Shown: positions 1 to 11,075 of the stretch, in pieces
How the letters are laid out: every line of letters begins with the position of its first letter
Position numbering within the stretch: position 1 is the first letter of the stretch
From: Paramacrobiotus richtersi
Taxonomy: Eukaryota > Tardigrada > Eutardigrada > Parachela > Macrobiotidae
Assembly (NCBI GenBank): GCA_034698045.1
Contig: JAQGAU010000157.1
Coordinates: 1-37,496 of the forward strand
Reading direction: 5' to 3'
DNA: 37,496 nucleotides
Program-made: the position numbers and the translations under genes
The notes under the pieces: model-generated
Databases searched by the model: none
The model's input: only the letters and a program-made list of their open reading frames with translations
What the model was told of the DNA's origin: nothing

Positions 1-739
1 GGAAGCTTTAAGGAAATGACTGATAAAATTCTCCAGCGTGAAATCTGGCCTACCAGTGTGTTCGTGAGGAAATGGCTTTACTAATTTCTTGATTTTCTGT
101 GCTGCTCTAATGATCTCTTGTTTTCAGACTACTTTTCTCCATTTCTATTCCTTTGATCTCCTTCGCTTCGATGCCTGTTTTCGTGTTTTCTTTCTCATGA
201 ACTATAGCAATTTGCACTTCATGATTGTTGTCTGCAACACGCCGAATTATGTCTGACGCCCAGAGGGGACGTTGTCCCGTTGCGGAAAGACAATAAACCA
301 ACCATTAATAAACTTGTTGTTGTTGTATGTCTACTGTGCCGCTGAAAACAAACTGGGAGATCCTATTATCCGCTATTATCAGTAGAAACTATCGATTCTA
401 ATTTACTAACGTTTCTTGCTTTTTTTAAGTATTGGAGAGAAAATCGGCTGCAAGAAGAAAGAATGCTTACGAAAAACAGGGCTTGATATGATTCTGTATA
501 TGCTATACTTCGTCAATAAATGCATCGTTATCAGACTGCAAGGTTGTGACGCATGGTCTGAACTGTATTGTCAGAGCAACTGCTTTTTAACCGAGAAGTA
601 TCGCACAACGTAACGCTGTACATACCGCGTATCAGAACAGTACAGACAAATACACCACCGGAACCTGGTACACAATAATATATCACTATCGGTTGTAATT
701 AAAAGAAATCGAAATTAAAACATTGTCCCGCAAGAACAT
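1..739. other. Left edge, no supported gene
   Basis: I see no exon of the cysteine-rich family and no recognisable domain here. Short open frames exist on both strands, but they lack a good start context, splice sites or family similarity. The stretch runs up to the stop codon of gene A and probably contains its 3' untranslated region. Confidence 0.5.
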
Positions 740-2995
740 TTACACCTGCTGCAAGATATTGAGCAAGAAACTCGGATCAAAATCATCAGTATCTATGGTT
801 GCATTTGCAGTTGCATTGCAGGTTTGGTAAATTATGGTATCGTTGCATTGGAAGGCTGTCAGTATTCTGTTTTCAAAGTTTTCCATCTCGACGGTCTCTT
901 CCGCTGTGCAGGTGCTCCGGAAACTTGGTGCGATGCAGCTCTTGAACTCTCCAATAGCACTAAAAAATGAAAAGTAATCATACAGATGACTAGACTACGA
1001 TTTGCAGTGTTTATCGGAAACGCAAAAGAGCCTGTAGACTACCGAGTACACTAAGTATACGTGCAACACCACGGAAACTAATGTGCCAGAATATTAATTT
1101 CAGCAATGTTAATGTACGAAAAAAGGGCTGATTTCACTTACCGACACATATGTTGCTGCATATCTTCGATCTTGTAAAAACCTGCCGCGTGGCCCCGGTC
1201 GCCCGCAATATCAAGTATGGAGCGGTAACGTTGTTCTTCGGGAATACCGTCTTCCACACATTCTGCGCAGGTTTGAATAGACAGCGCCGTCTTTTCAATG
1301 CAACTGGCCAACCTGACGAGCTTTGGATATCTATTCGTTTCGTTGCAAATTTCAAAAACCTTTGCCGTTCCTCTGGACAAAACGTCGATTTGAGCTTGTG
1401 CTGTTGGTGGTGCACATTTTTTTATCCATTCCACGTGGCATGATGTGATGTTCTCCGCCTTACTGCAATTAGCAGCACAAACTTAGTACATACATAATTA
1501 TATACCATAGGACGTTTCTTCTTGCGTGAATCACAGTGAATGTACAAACAAACTACTATCCTGCAATACCAACGAAGATACTAGGTACAGCCAAGAACTT
1601 ACTCTATCTATTACTTACTATATTTAGATATAGTAAGTTCTTGGTACAGCATGTGCGTGAGTTCGTATTTGCGTATGTACTTCGCATGCATCACAACTGG
1701 ACAACTGCACGGCCTATCAGCTGCCATTAATCTTTTTTTGTGTATTCCTTTTATACTTTATGTCCACCGATTTGTTAGTTCATGTATCTAATTATAAGTC
1801 CAATCGATAACTAATGAATTTTATTATTATATCGAGCCCGGTTATTTATCTGCTTCGTTCTTAAGTCTTAGCCAGGAATGTAGATAACTGTATGAAATCA
1901 ACATACAATCATGAGTCACCTTGGGCCCACATGCAGACGTTGTTCTTAACTCTATAGAACCGGACTGGGTCATGGTGACCCAAAGGCAATAAAAAAAAAT
2001 TTCTGGTAAATAAACACGAGTTATTTTTTAAAAAGTAGTGTTTTCTAATCTTCCTGCGGATGATTATACACGTTTTGGCTGTACCAGATCAACAACATTA
2101 CGTACCGGATGTTCTGGGCAAGTATGGGTCAATTGACCCATAGTTTCGGTGTATTTGGAGAACAATTAATTGCTACATGAAACACATGCAGTACCTGGCC
2201 AAGAAAAATTCTAATGGTAGTACTTAGCTTATAGTACAAACTAAATTGGATCCTGTTCGTAAAAGCGACTGCCGCAGCGGACTATTAATTCGAAAGTAAC
2301 AAGACGAAAAATTTGGATCTTAGGCCAAAAACATCCGGTTTGCAACTGCCTGAGAGAGATGGACTAGTAGACAGGGCTCTGCTCGTTTTCAGAGAGACAG
2401 AGCAGTAGACAGGGCTGGGTCATTTGACCCATGTTCGGTTGCATCGGGTGCGACATATGTTCGGGTCTATAGAGTTAATCAATCAACCGAACGCAGAAAT
2501 TCAGTTGTTCACACGGATAGCGTCTGTTCTCTGCGCAGAATGTAGAAACCGCGTGCGCGGATTTACTTTTGGTATATCTACTACTGTATAACGTAAAAAT
2601 ATTAAAATCGTCACCTGCAAAGCCTGTTGTAACGGCTTTCCGTTCTTGGGTGGCTTAAATTCCGGGCGACATAAGGCAGGATATTCTCTATAGGAACGAG
2701 GACATCATGGTGATTAGCCCCATCTTTTCGCGAGAGTGATGAATCTTCCCACTCCGCCCCATGACTCACAGCCCATATGCTGTGTGTACAGCGTAACCGA
2801 GTGGGACAGTTCATCGCTCCGCAGAAAGTTGGGCATATCACCATGAGATCCGTCATCGACGTCTATCGACAGAGCATGGGGCATGGTACAGATGAGAAAG
2901 ATTCCACCGGGATCGCAGTCTGTGAAGCGGAATCCGTAGGCAGCGGACCAACACACTATCAGACAAACGGTCAGCAAAATGCCAATTGGAGCCAT
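740..2995 (-). CDS. Secreted cysteine-rich family protein, copy A (divergent)
   Basis: Unrecognised secreted protein of the local family. Exon 3 is 740-959 and exon 2 is 1142-1462; both have GT/AG borders in phase 2 and stay open. Exon 1 starts at ATG 2995 with a clear hydrophobic signal peptide and ends at the donor after 2615. Inside exon 1 the frame changes: the start frame shows C-x8-C-TMP, while the family-like end (...YNRLC) is in another frame. Either a short extra intron (one frame-compatible option ends at an acceptor near 2688) or a frameshift lies between. Exon 2 has C-x7-C-APP and a CNET sequon. The usual CC pair at the exon 2/3 border is CR here, but exon 2 has an extra cysteine (TCAEC). 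The C-terminus is about 25 residues longer than in sister genes, with two more N-x-T sites. Intron 1 holds a piggyBac-like insertion. Probably expressed and secreted, but the exon 1 model is uncertain. Confidence 0.65.
1591..1644. repeat. Short inverted repeat (hairpin)
   Basis: Thirteen-base arms CCAAGAACTTACT (1591-1603) and its reverse complement (1632-1644) flank an AT-rich 28-base loop. It lies in intron 1 of copy A. No function is evident. Confidence 0.6.
1946..2478. mobile_element. PiggyBac-like non-autonomous element
   Basis: Both ends carry TTAA (1946-1949 and 2475-2478). Just inside are matching inverted ends, CTCTATAGAACCGGAC on the left and CTCTATAGACCCGAAC read inward from the right (14 of 16 identical). 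Three internal palindromes of the form GGGTCA-N2/3-TGACCC sit at 1967-1981, 2125-2140 and 2416-2431. TTAA target duplication is the hallmark of piggyBac transposition. The 525-bp interior has no transposase, so the element would need proteins from elsewhere. It is inserted in intron 1 of gene A. Confidence 0.7.
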
Positions 2996-3922
2996 GGTTA
3001 ATCTAAGTTACAGGTGAAACTCAAGTATGGATCGTTTATGGGCGATCGTGGAAGGTAGACAAGTATTAAATATGTTGGAAGTTCAGTGCTAGTCGTTGTG
3101 CTTCGTTTGAAATTTATCTGATTTGGCGGTGTCCGCAAGTGCCGATTAATAAACAACAACAGTCCGTAGGGAAAAATCCGTAGTTTGTGACGAAGATTAA
3201 CAGGAATACCGGAAACAATATCTCATGGTTGTTTACTTGCAGTGACACAACATGCGTAGCCGAAGTTACGTGCGGTGCAGGGTGCGGACAGTTTCTCATA
3301 AATCGCCTAGTGATTAATTTGTGTGAGCGACGGTTGGATTGAATTTGAACATGTTTTATTGTGCCTCACCTGGCATGAAATGCTCCAATTTGATTACTGG
3401 AAATATAAGATGGTTTCCATTTAAGAAAGCGAAAATTTCTGTGAATTTATACGCAGTGTGCGCATTTCTGCGCAGGATCGATTTATCCGCCGCTTGTTTG
3501 ATATGGTTTGGACTGTGTGCAGTGGTTGTGGCATGAAGTGCGCTTGGTAATGATGGTCATTCTCACTTTCTCAGTACAAAAGCGCACACATTTCTGATTG
3601 CATCTACGTAATTAAAACTCGCTATCAGTAATCCGGACGTAATAAACGAACGAATCTGTGGGTACACCCAAAGCCCAAACAAACACTCATGTCAGGATGG
3701 CGCGATACCATTTTTATGGAAACAGCAACGAATGTTCAATACATTTTCTGCTCAGTTCGTTCTTCATTTATGGCAACAATCACAGTTTATTTCTCCCAAA
3801 TTTGTTCTCAATGATCTGTTATTTAGATATTCCATCTTTAATTTTCGTATGTCCGGTAATTACTTCGGGCCATTCTGTTTCGGACCATAGCAAGCGCAGG
3901 GATCCGTCGTTCGTTTTTAGCT
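2996..3922. other. Intergenic region between A and B
   Basis: Upstream region of A on the minus strand and downstream region of B. No family exon and no clear TATA box for A were found. Open frames of 60-130 codons here are overlapping shadows with no supporting signal. Confidence 0.5.
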
Positions 3923-5221
3923 TTATTTGTTGCAGGCTTGATAAACTGCGTCGGTGCACTCGAACGCTCGCAGTGCCCTTTCTCCGAATTTGTCCACCAC
4001 AGTCTTCTCTTCCGCTGTGCAGCTGCTCTGCAGACTTGGATCGATGCATTCTTTGAACTTTTTAACAGAGCTAAAACGCAATATTTAGTATTGGCAATGG
4101 TATAAAAATTCTCGCAATGCGTAATTATTATAATGCCAGCGGATGAGCCAACAACTTTCAAAATTTCTAGGTACAGTTCGAAGGTTTTGGGTAAGTATTA
4201 TAAAGTGTGCTGAAATCTTCTACCGTCGTTCTTTTGTTCCGAACTAAGGCGAACTCTGGTTTGTATAAACAACAGAAAAACATGACCAAATCTTCCTTAC
4301 CAACAAATTTTCTTCTGTGGATTCTCAGTTTTATAGAAGTCCGTTGGTGAGCTAGAGATTCTTTCGGATTCGGGAAAATTGGCCTGCACAGTCTGACCAC
4401 AAGTTTCAGCCTGGTTTTTGATCTTTTCTGCGCAGCTGGCCAGCTTAGTGAACTTTGGATAGCTGTCAGTTTCGTTGCAGACCGATATGATCTGCGTAGT
4501 CGCCCTGGAAATGTACTGGATATCGGCTTTTGCTTCTGGTGGTGCACATTGTCCCATAAAGCCGTCCATGCACGATAAGGTTGTTTGTGTGATGCTAATA
4601 AAACAACAGGGCATGCCATTAAGATTCCTGTTGTTTACATAACGGAAAACATGTTGCTGACATCTTTACAACGTCTTAACAATAACATACCCAATTATCA
4701 TATGGATATAGCTAGAATATTTGTAATCAGGGTAATCATAGATCAATAATTTATTAATACGGTACTGATGAAATATTTAACAACAACTTTAATAACATAT
4801 TGAGTTACAATTGGTGTACAAATAATATAGTTAGTTGACCGAAACGATTTCCTTTATGCTGAAATGGTCTTCGGACTATTTGTAAAGATCGATAAACCCA
4901 TACAGTGCGAGAATCTTGTCGCATGTGACTACACTTCAAAACGACCCGCTAGAACGTGAAGTTTTATGTCGGAAAACAACTTTACCTGCAAAGTTTGTTG
5001 TATATGTTTGGTGTCAATATTTGGCTAAAATTGGCGCCTGGCTCGCTGAGTTGTTGTCCTTCCGGTGTCATGGCGAAAGACATGGCGGGCGCGACGCATG
5101 CCAGTATTAAAAAGGGACTACATTCTGGCCGTTCGCTCAAGGGAAGCGAGTTGGGCCTCCCATTCACAGTGGCTAAGCATACTGCCAGAAACAGGACTGT
5201 TAAACTTCGGTAAGACGCCAT
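3923..5221 (-). CDS. Secreted cysteine-rich family protein, copy B
   Basis: Complete three-exon gene coding for about 225 residues. Exon 1 is 4986-5221, exon 2 is 4301-4594 and exon 3 is 3923-4070; the introns are phase 2 and the spliced length is a multiple of three. ATG 5221 is chosen because the signal peptide (hydrophobic stretch VLFLAVCLATVNG) follows directly. The mature part has 14 cysteines. The motif C-x7-C-x-x-P appears in exon 1 (ending CVAP), exon 2 (ending CAPP) and across the exon 2/3 border (ending CIDP). A CNET N-glycosylation sequon is in exon 2. The stop codon overlaps an AATAAA (3922-3927 on the reverse strand), so the 3' end is very compact. The fold and target are unknown; extracellular location is inferred from the signal peptide and the absence of membrane segments. 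Confidence 0.87.
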
Positions 5222-5308
5222 TATCACCCAATAACGCGGTACTGCAGGAAAACTTTTTAAAGTGCAGTAACTGAGCCGATTCCGTTGCTAACCGCGCAGA
5301 GCTGCATT

Positions 5309-5314
5309 TTTATA
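5309..5314 (-). promoter_or_regulatory. TATA box of copy B
   Basis: TATAAA on the minus strand, 88 bp before the ATG of B, preceded by CCGCAA. The same CCGCAA-plus-TATA arrangement occurs upstream of K, L and M and in the broken unit near 28.99 kb. Confidence 0.55.
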
Positions 5315-5732
5315 TTGCGGTAGTTTTCGCACAGCATACGGAAGTGTCGATGGTCAACAAGATAATAATACACTGCGGACAGTAACACTTAACGGAGCTA
5401 CTGGGTATTCAATAAACCTTAACTGTGCCTGTGTTGATACTTCAGTGAATATCGTACTAAAGGTGGAGAAAATACAGCGAACTACTCAAAGTCGCTTCAT
5501 TTGAACAGCACCATAGACTTTCATGTGGTTATGTAATTTGTTTTGTGATTGTGGATCATCTGTTGTTGGCCTGGCATCGGCAAAACACTTCTGGTGATCA
5601 ACCATTGTTTGCCGACGTACTGAATCATTTCCAATAGAAAGACAACAACAAATTTCATGACGATAGAGATAACAAATAGGCCACTCAAGGCTTATTCACC
5701 ATGTTTCAAAACAGTTTTAAAACAAAAGATTG

Positions 5733-5837
5733 TTAGTAATTGACCACATTTTTGTCAATTGGGAAGTTCGGTTGGCCATAAGCAACGAGACAACCAATTC
5801 CCAGGAAAAGAATTGGTAAGATCTGGTGTACAGCCAT
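5733..5837 (-). pseudogene. Lone, truncated exon 1 of the family
   Basis: ATG 5837 begins MAVHQILPILFLGIGCLVAYGQ, the subfamily I signal peptide also seen in copy G. After QPNFP similarity stops and the frame ends at 5733. There is no cysteine part, no donor site and no exon 2 or 3 of its own before gene B. Its upstream region is split by the insertion 5863-7328; the rest of its promoter lies at about 7337-7490. I read it as a dead fragment. Confidence 0.75.
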
Positions 5838-5862
5838 GGTGTGTCGAAAAACAGGACTATTA

Positions 5863-7328
5863 GGCCAGGTACGGTTTGCATACAGAATTTTCTGCATACA
5901 GAAATTTTCTAGGTTCACTTTGCATACAGAAACTTCTGCATACAGAAAGTTTTCAGTTCACTGTGCATACAGAAATTTTATGCATACAGAAAATTCTGAG
6001 GTACACTCTGTGTTGAAAAATTTCAACCGACAACATCCTTGCACAACCGCGCGTGCTCAAAGACAAATCTGGAATCTACTTCGTCAATCGACAATCTTGG
6101 AATCCGAGTAACAAATATTACGAACAATTCCTATTGTTACAAACAAATGATACGAACAATTGTGTTGTTGCAAACACGCCGACACCTGGAATGTCTCAAC
6201 TAAACAGACGGTCACTATGTACATTGGAACGATAAGCTGGCCAAATACACCAAAAACAAAAAAATTAAAACATGAGCTTGACAAATATCTCCACTAAGAT
6301 GCGCCCTACCAACTCCAAAAAAAACCAGCTGAAATGGTTCACCATACTGTTTATGCTGTTTACACATCAGTTCGAAAGCGTGCAATTTCGCGCTTTTCAT
6401 CGATCGTAAAGGTCACAGCCTGATCGAGAGCTGGGGACTTTCAAGCAGTACGGTACCGGCGTTTTTTGGCTTGAAACACCACTTTTCCAGAATCTGTTCC
6501 GTCGATGTAGTGAAATTCTTCTCGCTAAAGAATAAGGTTGTGAACCCGCGGAATATCGCTGATATTGCGGAATTTCTGCTTGCATCGTGCGCATATGCAG
6601 TTTCAGCGAATTTCATTTTCTGAACTGAAATCAAGGATAAAGTGGCAAATTTACCGCTTTGTAACCGCACAATTTTCGCGGACACTACTTTGCAGTTTTT
6701 GTAACCGTTGTGGATGAGATTCGCTGTGTGACCCTTGTCTTCTGGGCTCATAATATACTTATATAAAATGTTTCCGCAATATTTTATATAGTGTTTTGAA
6801 TAATTTTTCAATAAAGAATTAATATTATCTAATTCTTATAGGTTATTGGTAATTTGAGCACACACTACCCCCATATGCAGGTACATATCTCTTCTATTTT
6901 ATGAGTTGTACGATATTGTTTATATCCTCTTTAGGACCCACAATTATTTGCCAAGGTATGCTTATCGAATCCTGCGGTGCAAATTTACTCCTCGATTTTT
7001 CTTCACGAGACCATCGTTTATAGAATAGATTTTGAATGCTTTTTCATAATTTTACCATATTAAATACATTTACTAGAGAAGAGCAATTAATTATAATTAA
7101 ACATACGGAATAAAGCAGACATTCTACCTGCAGAGGTCTCATTCTGCATATTGAACTCGCCGTTACCCGCGAAAACCCATTCTGCAGTGTGAACCTACGA
7201 AATTTCTGTATGTAAAGCGGTCCGTAGAAATTTCTGTATGCAAAGTGAACTTGAAAAGTTTCTGTATGCAGAAATTTCGGTATGCAAAGTGAACTTAAGA
7301 AATTTCTGTATGCAAACCGTACTTGGCC
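5863..7328. mobile_element. DNA transposon, 1466 bp, 8-bp target duplication
   Basis: The 8-mer GACTATTA occurs on both sides (5855-5862 and 7329-7336). The ends start GGCCAGGTACGGTTTGCATA on the left and, inverted, GGCCAAGTACGGTTTGCATA on the right. Each end continues as a long imperfect inverted repeat of about 150 bases, built from repeats of GCATACAGAAATTT alternating with GTTCACT. An 8-bp duplication fits hAT-like or P-like elements; I cannot decide which. The interior has one modest minus-strand frame (6413-6752 from its first clear ATG) with no recognised domain, so the element is probably non-autonomous. Confidence 0.8.
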
Positions 7329-7433
7329 GACTATTACGCTATGCAGAAGTTCTGAACGAGAAAGCTAGAAAAGCAGCGTCTAGACTCTAGACGTGGGAAA
7401 ATTTACAGTTTATGCACACACGGTCCTGGCGAT

Positions 7434-8197
7434 CTATCGACAAGAGAGCAAACGGCTGTCAGCGGAACGATGTGTTGTTGTGATACTATTGCATGCACAT
7501 GACACATGATAAATTGCACGCACATGCACACGCGTTAACATTTCTTTTAATAACAAATTCTTAAATCCATCTTCGATTCGATTCAAATGCCCCGTTAGCA
7601 CATGGGATGATGATGACATTTCAGCCGGTGGTGATCGTTGTGAGCTTCCATCCTCTCGAGGCATTACAATTGTTTGATAACCTGCATCCGTGCATCCAAA
7701 GCCGCGCAGTACTCTGTCCCCAAATTTATCCGCCACAGTTTTCTCGTCCGCTGTGCAGCTGCTCTGCACACTCGGTGCAATGCATTCCTTAAACTTTTTG
7801 ATAGAACTAAAACGAAAAAGTGGTCAGGTAAAGATGGCTTGCGATCGAACTGCATTAGCACAAGGTGGAAACCGACAATGCTGCTCACCAATATGTTTGT
7901 TTCTGCGAAGGAGGATTGTTAGCCTTTGCACGCACGTCGCTTGCACTGTAGGAGATAAAAAGTTTCTGTGATCTGAGGACACCAGCTTCAGTAGCTCGGC
8001 CACAAGCCTCGGCAGCGGTCCATATCTGTTGACCGCAACTGGCCAGTTTTTTGTACACTAAGTAGCTGTCGGGCTCGTTGCACGCCGATAAGACCTGTGT
8101 AGCGCCATTCGACAGAAATTGGACATCGGCCAGGTTCTCCGGGGGCGCACATCTGCTTAGAAAGCCAGCAGTGCAATTCGCGGCAGTCTGTGCGGCA
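7434..8197 (-). pseudogene. Family copy D: exons 2 and 3 only, altered C-terminus
   Basis: Exon 2 is 7889-8197 and exon 3 is 7434-7806; both have GT/AG borders and open frames. No exon 1 is found between the acceptor of D and that of the divergent copy E at 8602. Exon 2 keeps C-x7-C-APP and the CNEP-DSY block, but the first C of the usual CC pair is Y. In exon 3 the last cysteine and the usual stop are lost: after GYQT the frame changes character and runs about 60 residues further. A small insertion there explains both. I treat it as a pseudogene; a trans-acting or distant exon 1 cannot be excluded. Confidence 0.65.
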
Positions 8198-8601
8198 CTG
8201 ACAATAAGAACGGACAATTTGTTTTGGCGCAGCAGAAGAGAATTAATAGTTTCTGTGCATGCATGCATGCTATATCATTATTCTTGCAGCATACACACAC
8301 GATACGATTTCCGGTATTAACTGTCTGCAAATAAGATCGTACTGAAAGCATGCTCTACATTAGTTCAAAACTGTAAGCATATATAAAGTGTAATGTTTAA
8401 TCCTATTCATATTCGCCAAGCTTCAGGGACTTCAGTTTTAGAGGTCTGCAGTACATATACATGCACATATTTGTGTTATGTTGGGTCATACGTTTGAAGT
8501 TACCGGAATACTTCGAAGTATGCATCATGGTATGCAATAATAACGTACCAGTTAGCATACACACGCACAGAAACCATCAATGTTATTCCGTTCTATTTCA
8601 G

Positions 8602-9149
8602 TGCCGTACAGACTTTCGGGACTTGCGCTGGAGGCTTCCTAAGCAGATATTCACCACCCGAGAAGCAGGCCAATGTCCAGTTTTTAACCAGGACTGTTAC
8701 AAAGGTTTTATCAGCATGCAGCGAGCCTGACAGCTACTCAAAGCTCAGAAAGCTCCAGAGCTGCAGTGACAAGATAGAGAGTGCTATTGAACCATGCTTC
8801 CGAGCTGCCGAAGCTGGTGTTCCCGAATCACAGAAACTTATCCTATCCCCGGGGCAAGGGGAACGCGACATGGCTTCAATTGTTAACAATCCCCCTACAC
8901 AGAAACAAATATGTTGGTAAGCACAACTGTATGTGCCTGGCCTCTCGCTGATGCTGGGACGCTATCTTGTAATTTTCTCAACTATTTTTGCGTTTCAGCT
9001 TTGTCAAAAAGTTCAAGGAATGCACCGCACCAAGTGTACAGAGCAGCTGCTCAGCGGAAGAGAAAACTGTTGGGGACAAGTTTGATGACAGAGTAATACG
9101 TGACCTTGAATGTACCGACGCAATTTATCAAACATGTAGTCAATGGTAA
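8602..9149 (+). pseudogene. Family copy E: exons 2 and 3 only, open frames
   Basis: Exon 2 is 8602-8916 and exon 3 is 8999-9149, joined by an 82-bp intron, all open and in phase. It is the closest relative of F: similarity continues upstream through about 270 bp of F's intron 1 and downstream past the stop. The upstream similarity ends near 8330, where D's upstream sequence begins, so exon 1 was left behind when the segment was duplicated or inverted. The cysteine before the APP-like motif is a tyrosine (RYSPPE), which would leave its partner unpaired. Without a signal peptide it cannot make the usual secreted product. Loss of function is likely. Confidence 0.7.
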
Positions 9150-10086
9150 ATCGGACCGATCGCCTCGACATTACATAATTGTAGTGTTTGCGTTAGCTTT
9201 GTTATTCGTGTGGGAAATGTTAAGGCAGTGAGGTGCTTGATAAGTCTGCAGATCCGCCAAGTTGATCATTAAGAGTTTCTAATTATCGTGTTAAAACGAT
9301 GGACTATCACCCTAGACAGCTTAAGCAGACTTAAAACTAACAGGAATCGATGTCACATTCACAAAATATATTACATAACCACCCAGGTGACACAACAGTT
9401 AATGCCTCCTGTATATGGCACTATTCGAGTGCAGGCCGACTGTGAACAGGTAATACAAGCACTGCATTTTCTCGACCTTTGTCATGTATGTATACGGGCC
9501 AGTATACGGTCGACTATACAGAACACGTACAGTTATGCCGTCTAGCGATTCCCCAGTCGCTCTGTTGACTATTCCTTCCGCAGAGTGTCTTTCGGTAACC
9601 GTTGATTATCTGTTTCTACCATCGACAGTTCCGTAACGGTTGGCAACAAACATTTTTGCATCACTCTTGAACATGGAGGACCTCCGCTCCGCTTCGGTCG
9701 ATAAACACAGCTGTGCGGGGTCAATGACTGAACCGGCTAGTTTACTGTACTTCCTTGGCTGTGCGGACACATTTCACAAAATATTGTTTTGCTGATTAAT
9801 ACTTTGAAGACCCTCCGGTTCGCCTCCGTCAACTAAATCCCTAACTAAAATCGAAACGACAAGAACTGATCTGGCGAGATGTTGCAAAGTTCGAGTCCAA
9901 ACATGCAGAAATCGTCCGTATCCCCACTGACCTTGAAAGGGTTGTCCGTTGGTACTGTTAATTTTCGTCAGTAGCGTCACAACAACAAATCGTTCGCTCA
10001 TAACTGTTTGTTATCATAGTAATAAATCGCCAGGATTGTGTGTATAAACAGCAAGTTTGTACACTTCTCTAAACTGGTCTATAGTA
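9150..10086. other. Duplicated non-coding flank
   Basis: The part to about 9650 matches the flank of F at 12402-12870 (diverged). The part 9778-9980 matches the inverted-repeat arms at 13202-13510 and 13697-13944. From 9960 it runs into the conserved upstream block and TATA box of the lone exon 1 at 10173. No coding sequence is supported. Confidence 0.6.
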
Positions 10087-10092
10087 TATAAA
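10087..10092 (+). promoter_or_regulatory. TATA box before the lone exon 1
   Basis: TATAAA followed by CCGCTGCAG, 86 bp before ATG 10173. The motif GCTTTCTCGTCCAGAAAT lies between TATA box and ATG, as in F. Confidence 0.5.
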
Positions 10093-10172
10093 CCGCTGCA
10101 GTCGGCTTGCTGTTAGTGCTTTCTCGTCCAGAAATCTCTGCCTAATGTAGTTTTATTAGTTTTACACAAACC

Positions 10173-10403
10173 ATGACTGTTCACCAAATCATACTGATCC
10201 GGTCTTTGGGAACGGGTTGTCTCGTTGCTTATGGCCAAACCAGCTTCTCTCCCAGTACAGGCGGGTCGGAATGTGAACATGGTATGGGAATGCACACGTG
10301 CATGGCGTATACGCAGGCTGTTGGTATGTCGCCCGAAGGACTTGAACTTAATCAACCTGGCGCCATATTCCAAATCTCGGAAAGCCTCTAATAAACTCTG
10401 CAG
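10173..10403 (+). pseudogene. Lone exon 1, two-base deletion
   Basis: ATG 10173 begins a subfamily I signal peptide (GCLVAYGQ) and the cysteine part, and the exon ends with CTGCAG and a GTATCA donor. Near its end the codons for SLYNKLC have lost two bases, giving an immediate in-frame stop. The length of 231 bases instead of 3n+2 agrees with this. No exon 2 or 3 lies between it and the exon 1 of F. It is a decayed tandem duplicate of the exon 1 unit. Confidence 0.8.
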
Positions 10404-11060
10404 GTATCACTTTATGAGTGTCGAAAACAGCCTCTACATCCAGTGAGACAAAGAAGGCACAACGTTTATTCGATTGGTCATAAATTTATACGTAGTGGTG
10501 GTTTCTGACGGCGAGCTTCCCTGCCGAGTAATCATGTCGACATCGAAGTCAGACCAGCAGCAGATGGTATGCATTGCATATGTCACGGCCACAGACAAAT
10601 TGCACGATCGCATAACGCTATACACTACAGCGCTGTTCAAGCAAAACGACTGCAAACAATCGACATTATTTTCATGACCTTTGGTACGGTACACCTACTC
10701 GTTACAAGGCGGAGTTGTATGATTCTCCGCTGAGTATCCCTTTCCGCAACATATATCAGTTCCGGTCTTTCGATAACCGTGCATCATCTTGTTGACCATC
10801 GACACTTCCATGAACGGTTGCCACAAGTAAACGGCCACTCTCTCAAAATCCGCATAAACATACCCTACGGTAAGCAAAAACGCTTCCATGTCCTTTCGTT
10901 CGGCACAGTTTTAATTATGATTTTTCGAGATCTATAGTACATTGTAGTTTGTTGTGTGTATCACAACAACAGCCATCGTTCCGCTGGCAGCCGTTTGCTA
11001 TCTTGTCGATGGATCGCGCCAGGACCGTGGGTGTAAACAGTGGATTTTCCCACTTATACA
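10404..11060. other. Non-coding spacer with repeated blocks
   Basis: The block 10440-10830 is similar, in inverted orientation, to 21270-21650. The block 10960-11030 is the conserved upstream sequence of the subfamily I exon 1 (also at 7431, 13530 and 23520). No gene is supported. Confidence 0.55.
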
Positions 11061-11069
11061 CCGCTAATA

Positions 11070-11075
11070 TATAAA
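11070..11075 (+). promoter_or_regulatory. TATA box of copy F
   Basis: TATAAA within AATATATAAAC, 77 bp before ATG 11147. CTTTCTCGTCCAGAAAT follows about 30 bp downstream and could mark the transcription start. Confidence 0.6.

Noticed and set aside
107..301. 64-codon minus-strand frame at the left edge
   Set aside because: It starts at a non-ATG codon and shows no family, domain or splice evidence.
1967..2431. Three GGGTCA/TGACCC palindromes read as a hormone response region of gene A
   Set aside because: They lie within a TTAA-bounded element and are best explained as subterminal transposon repeats; regulatory use remains only a possibility.
3658..4056. 132-codon plus-strand frame
   Set aside because: It is antisense to exon 3 of copy B and its 3' flank.
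6413..6811. Minus-strand frame inside the 8-bp-duplication element as a transposase
   Set aside because: Too short and without any catalytic motif I can recognise.
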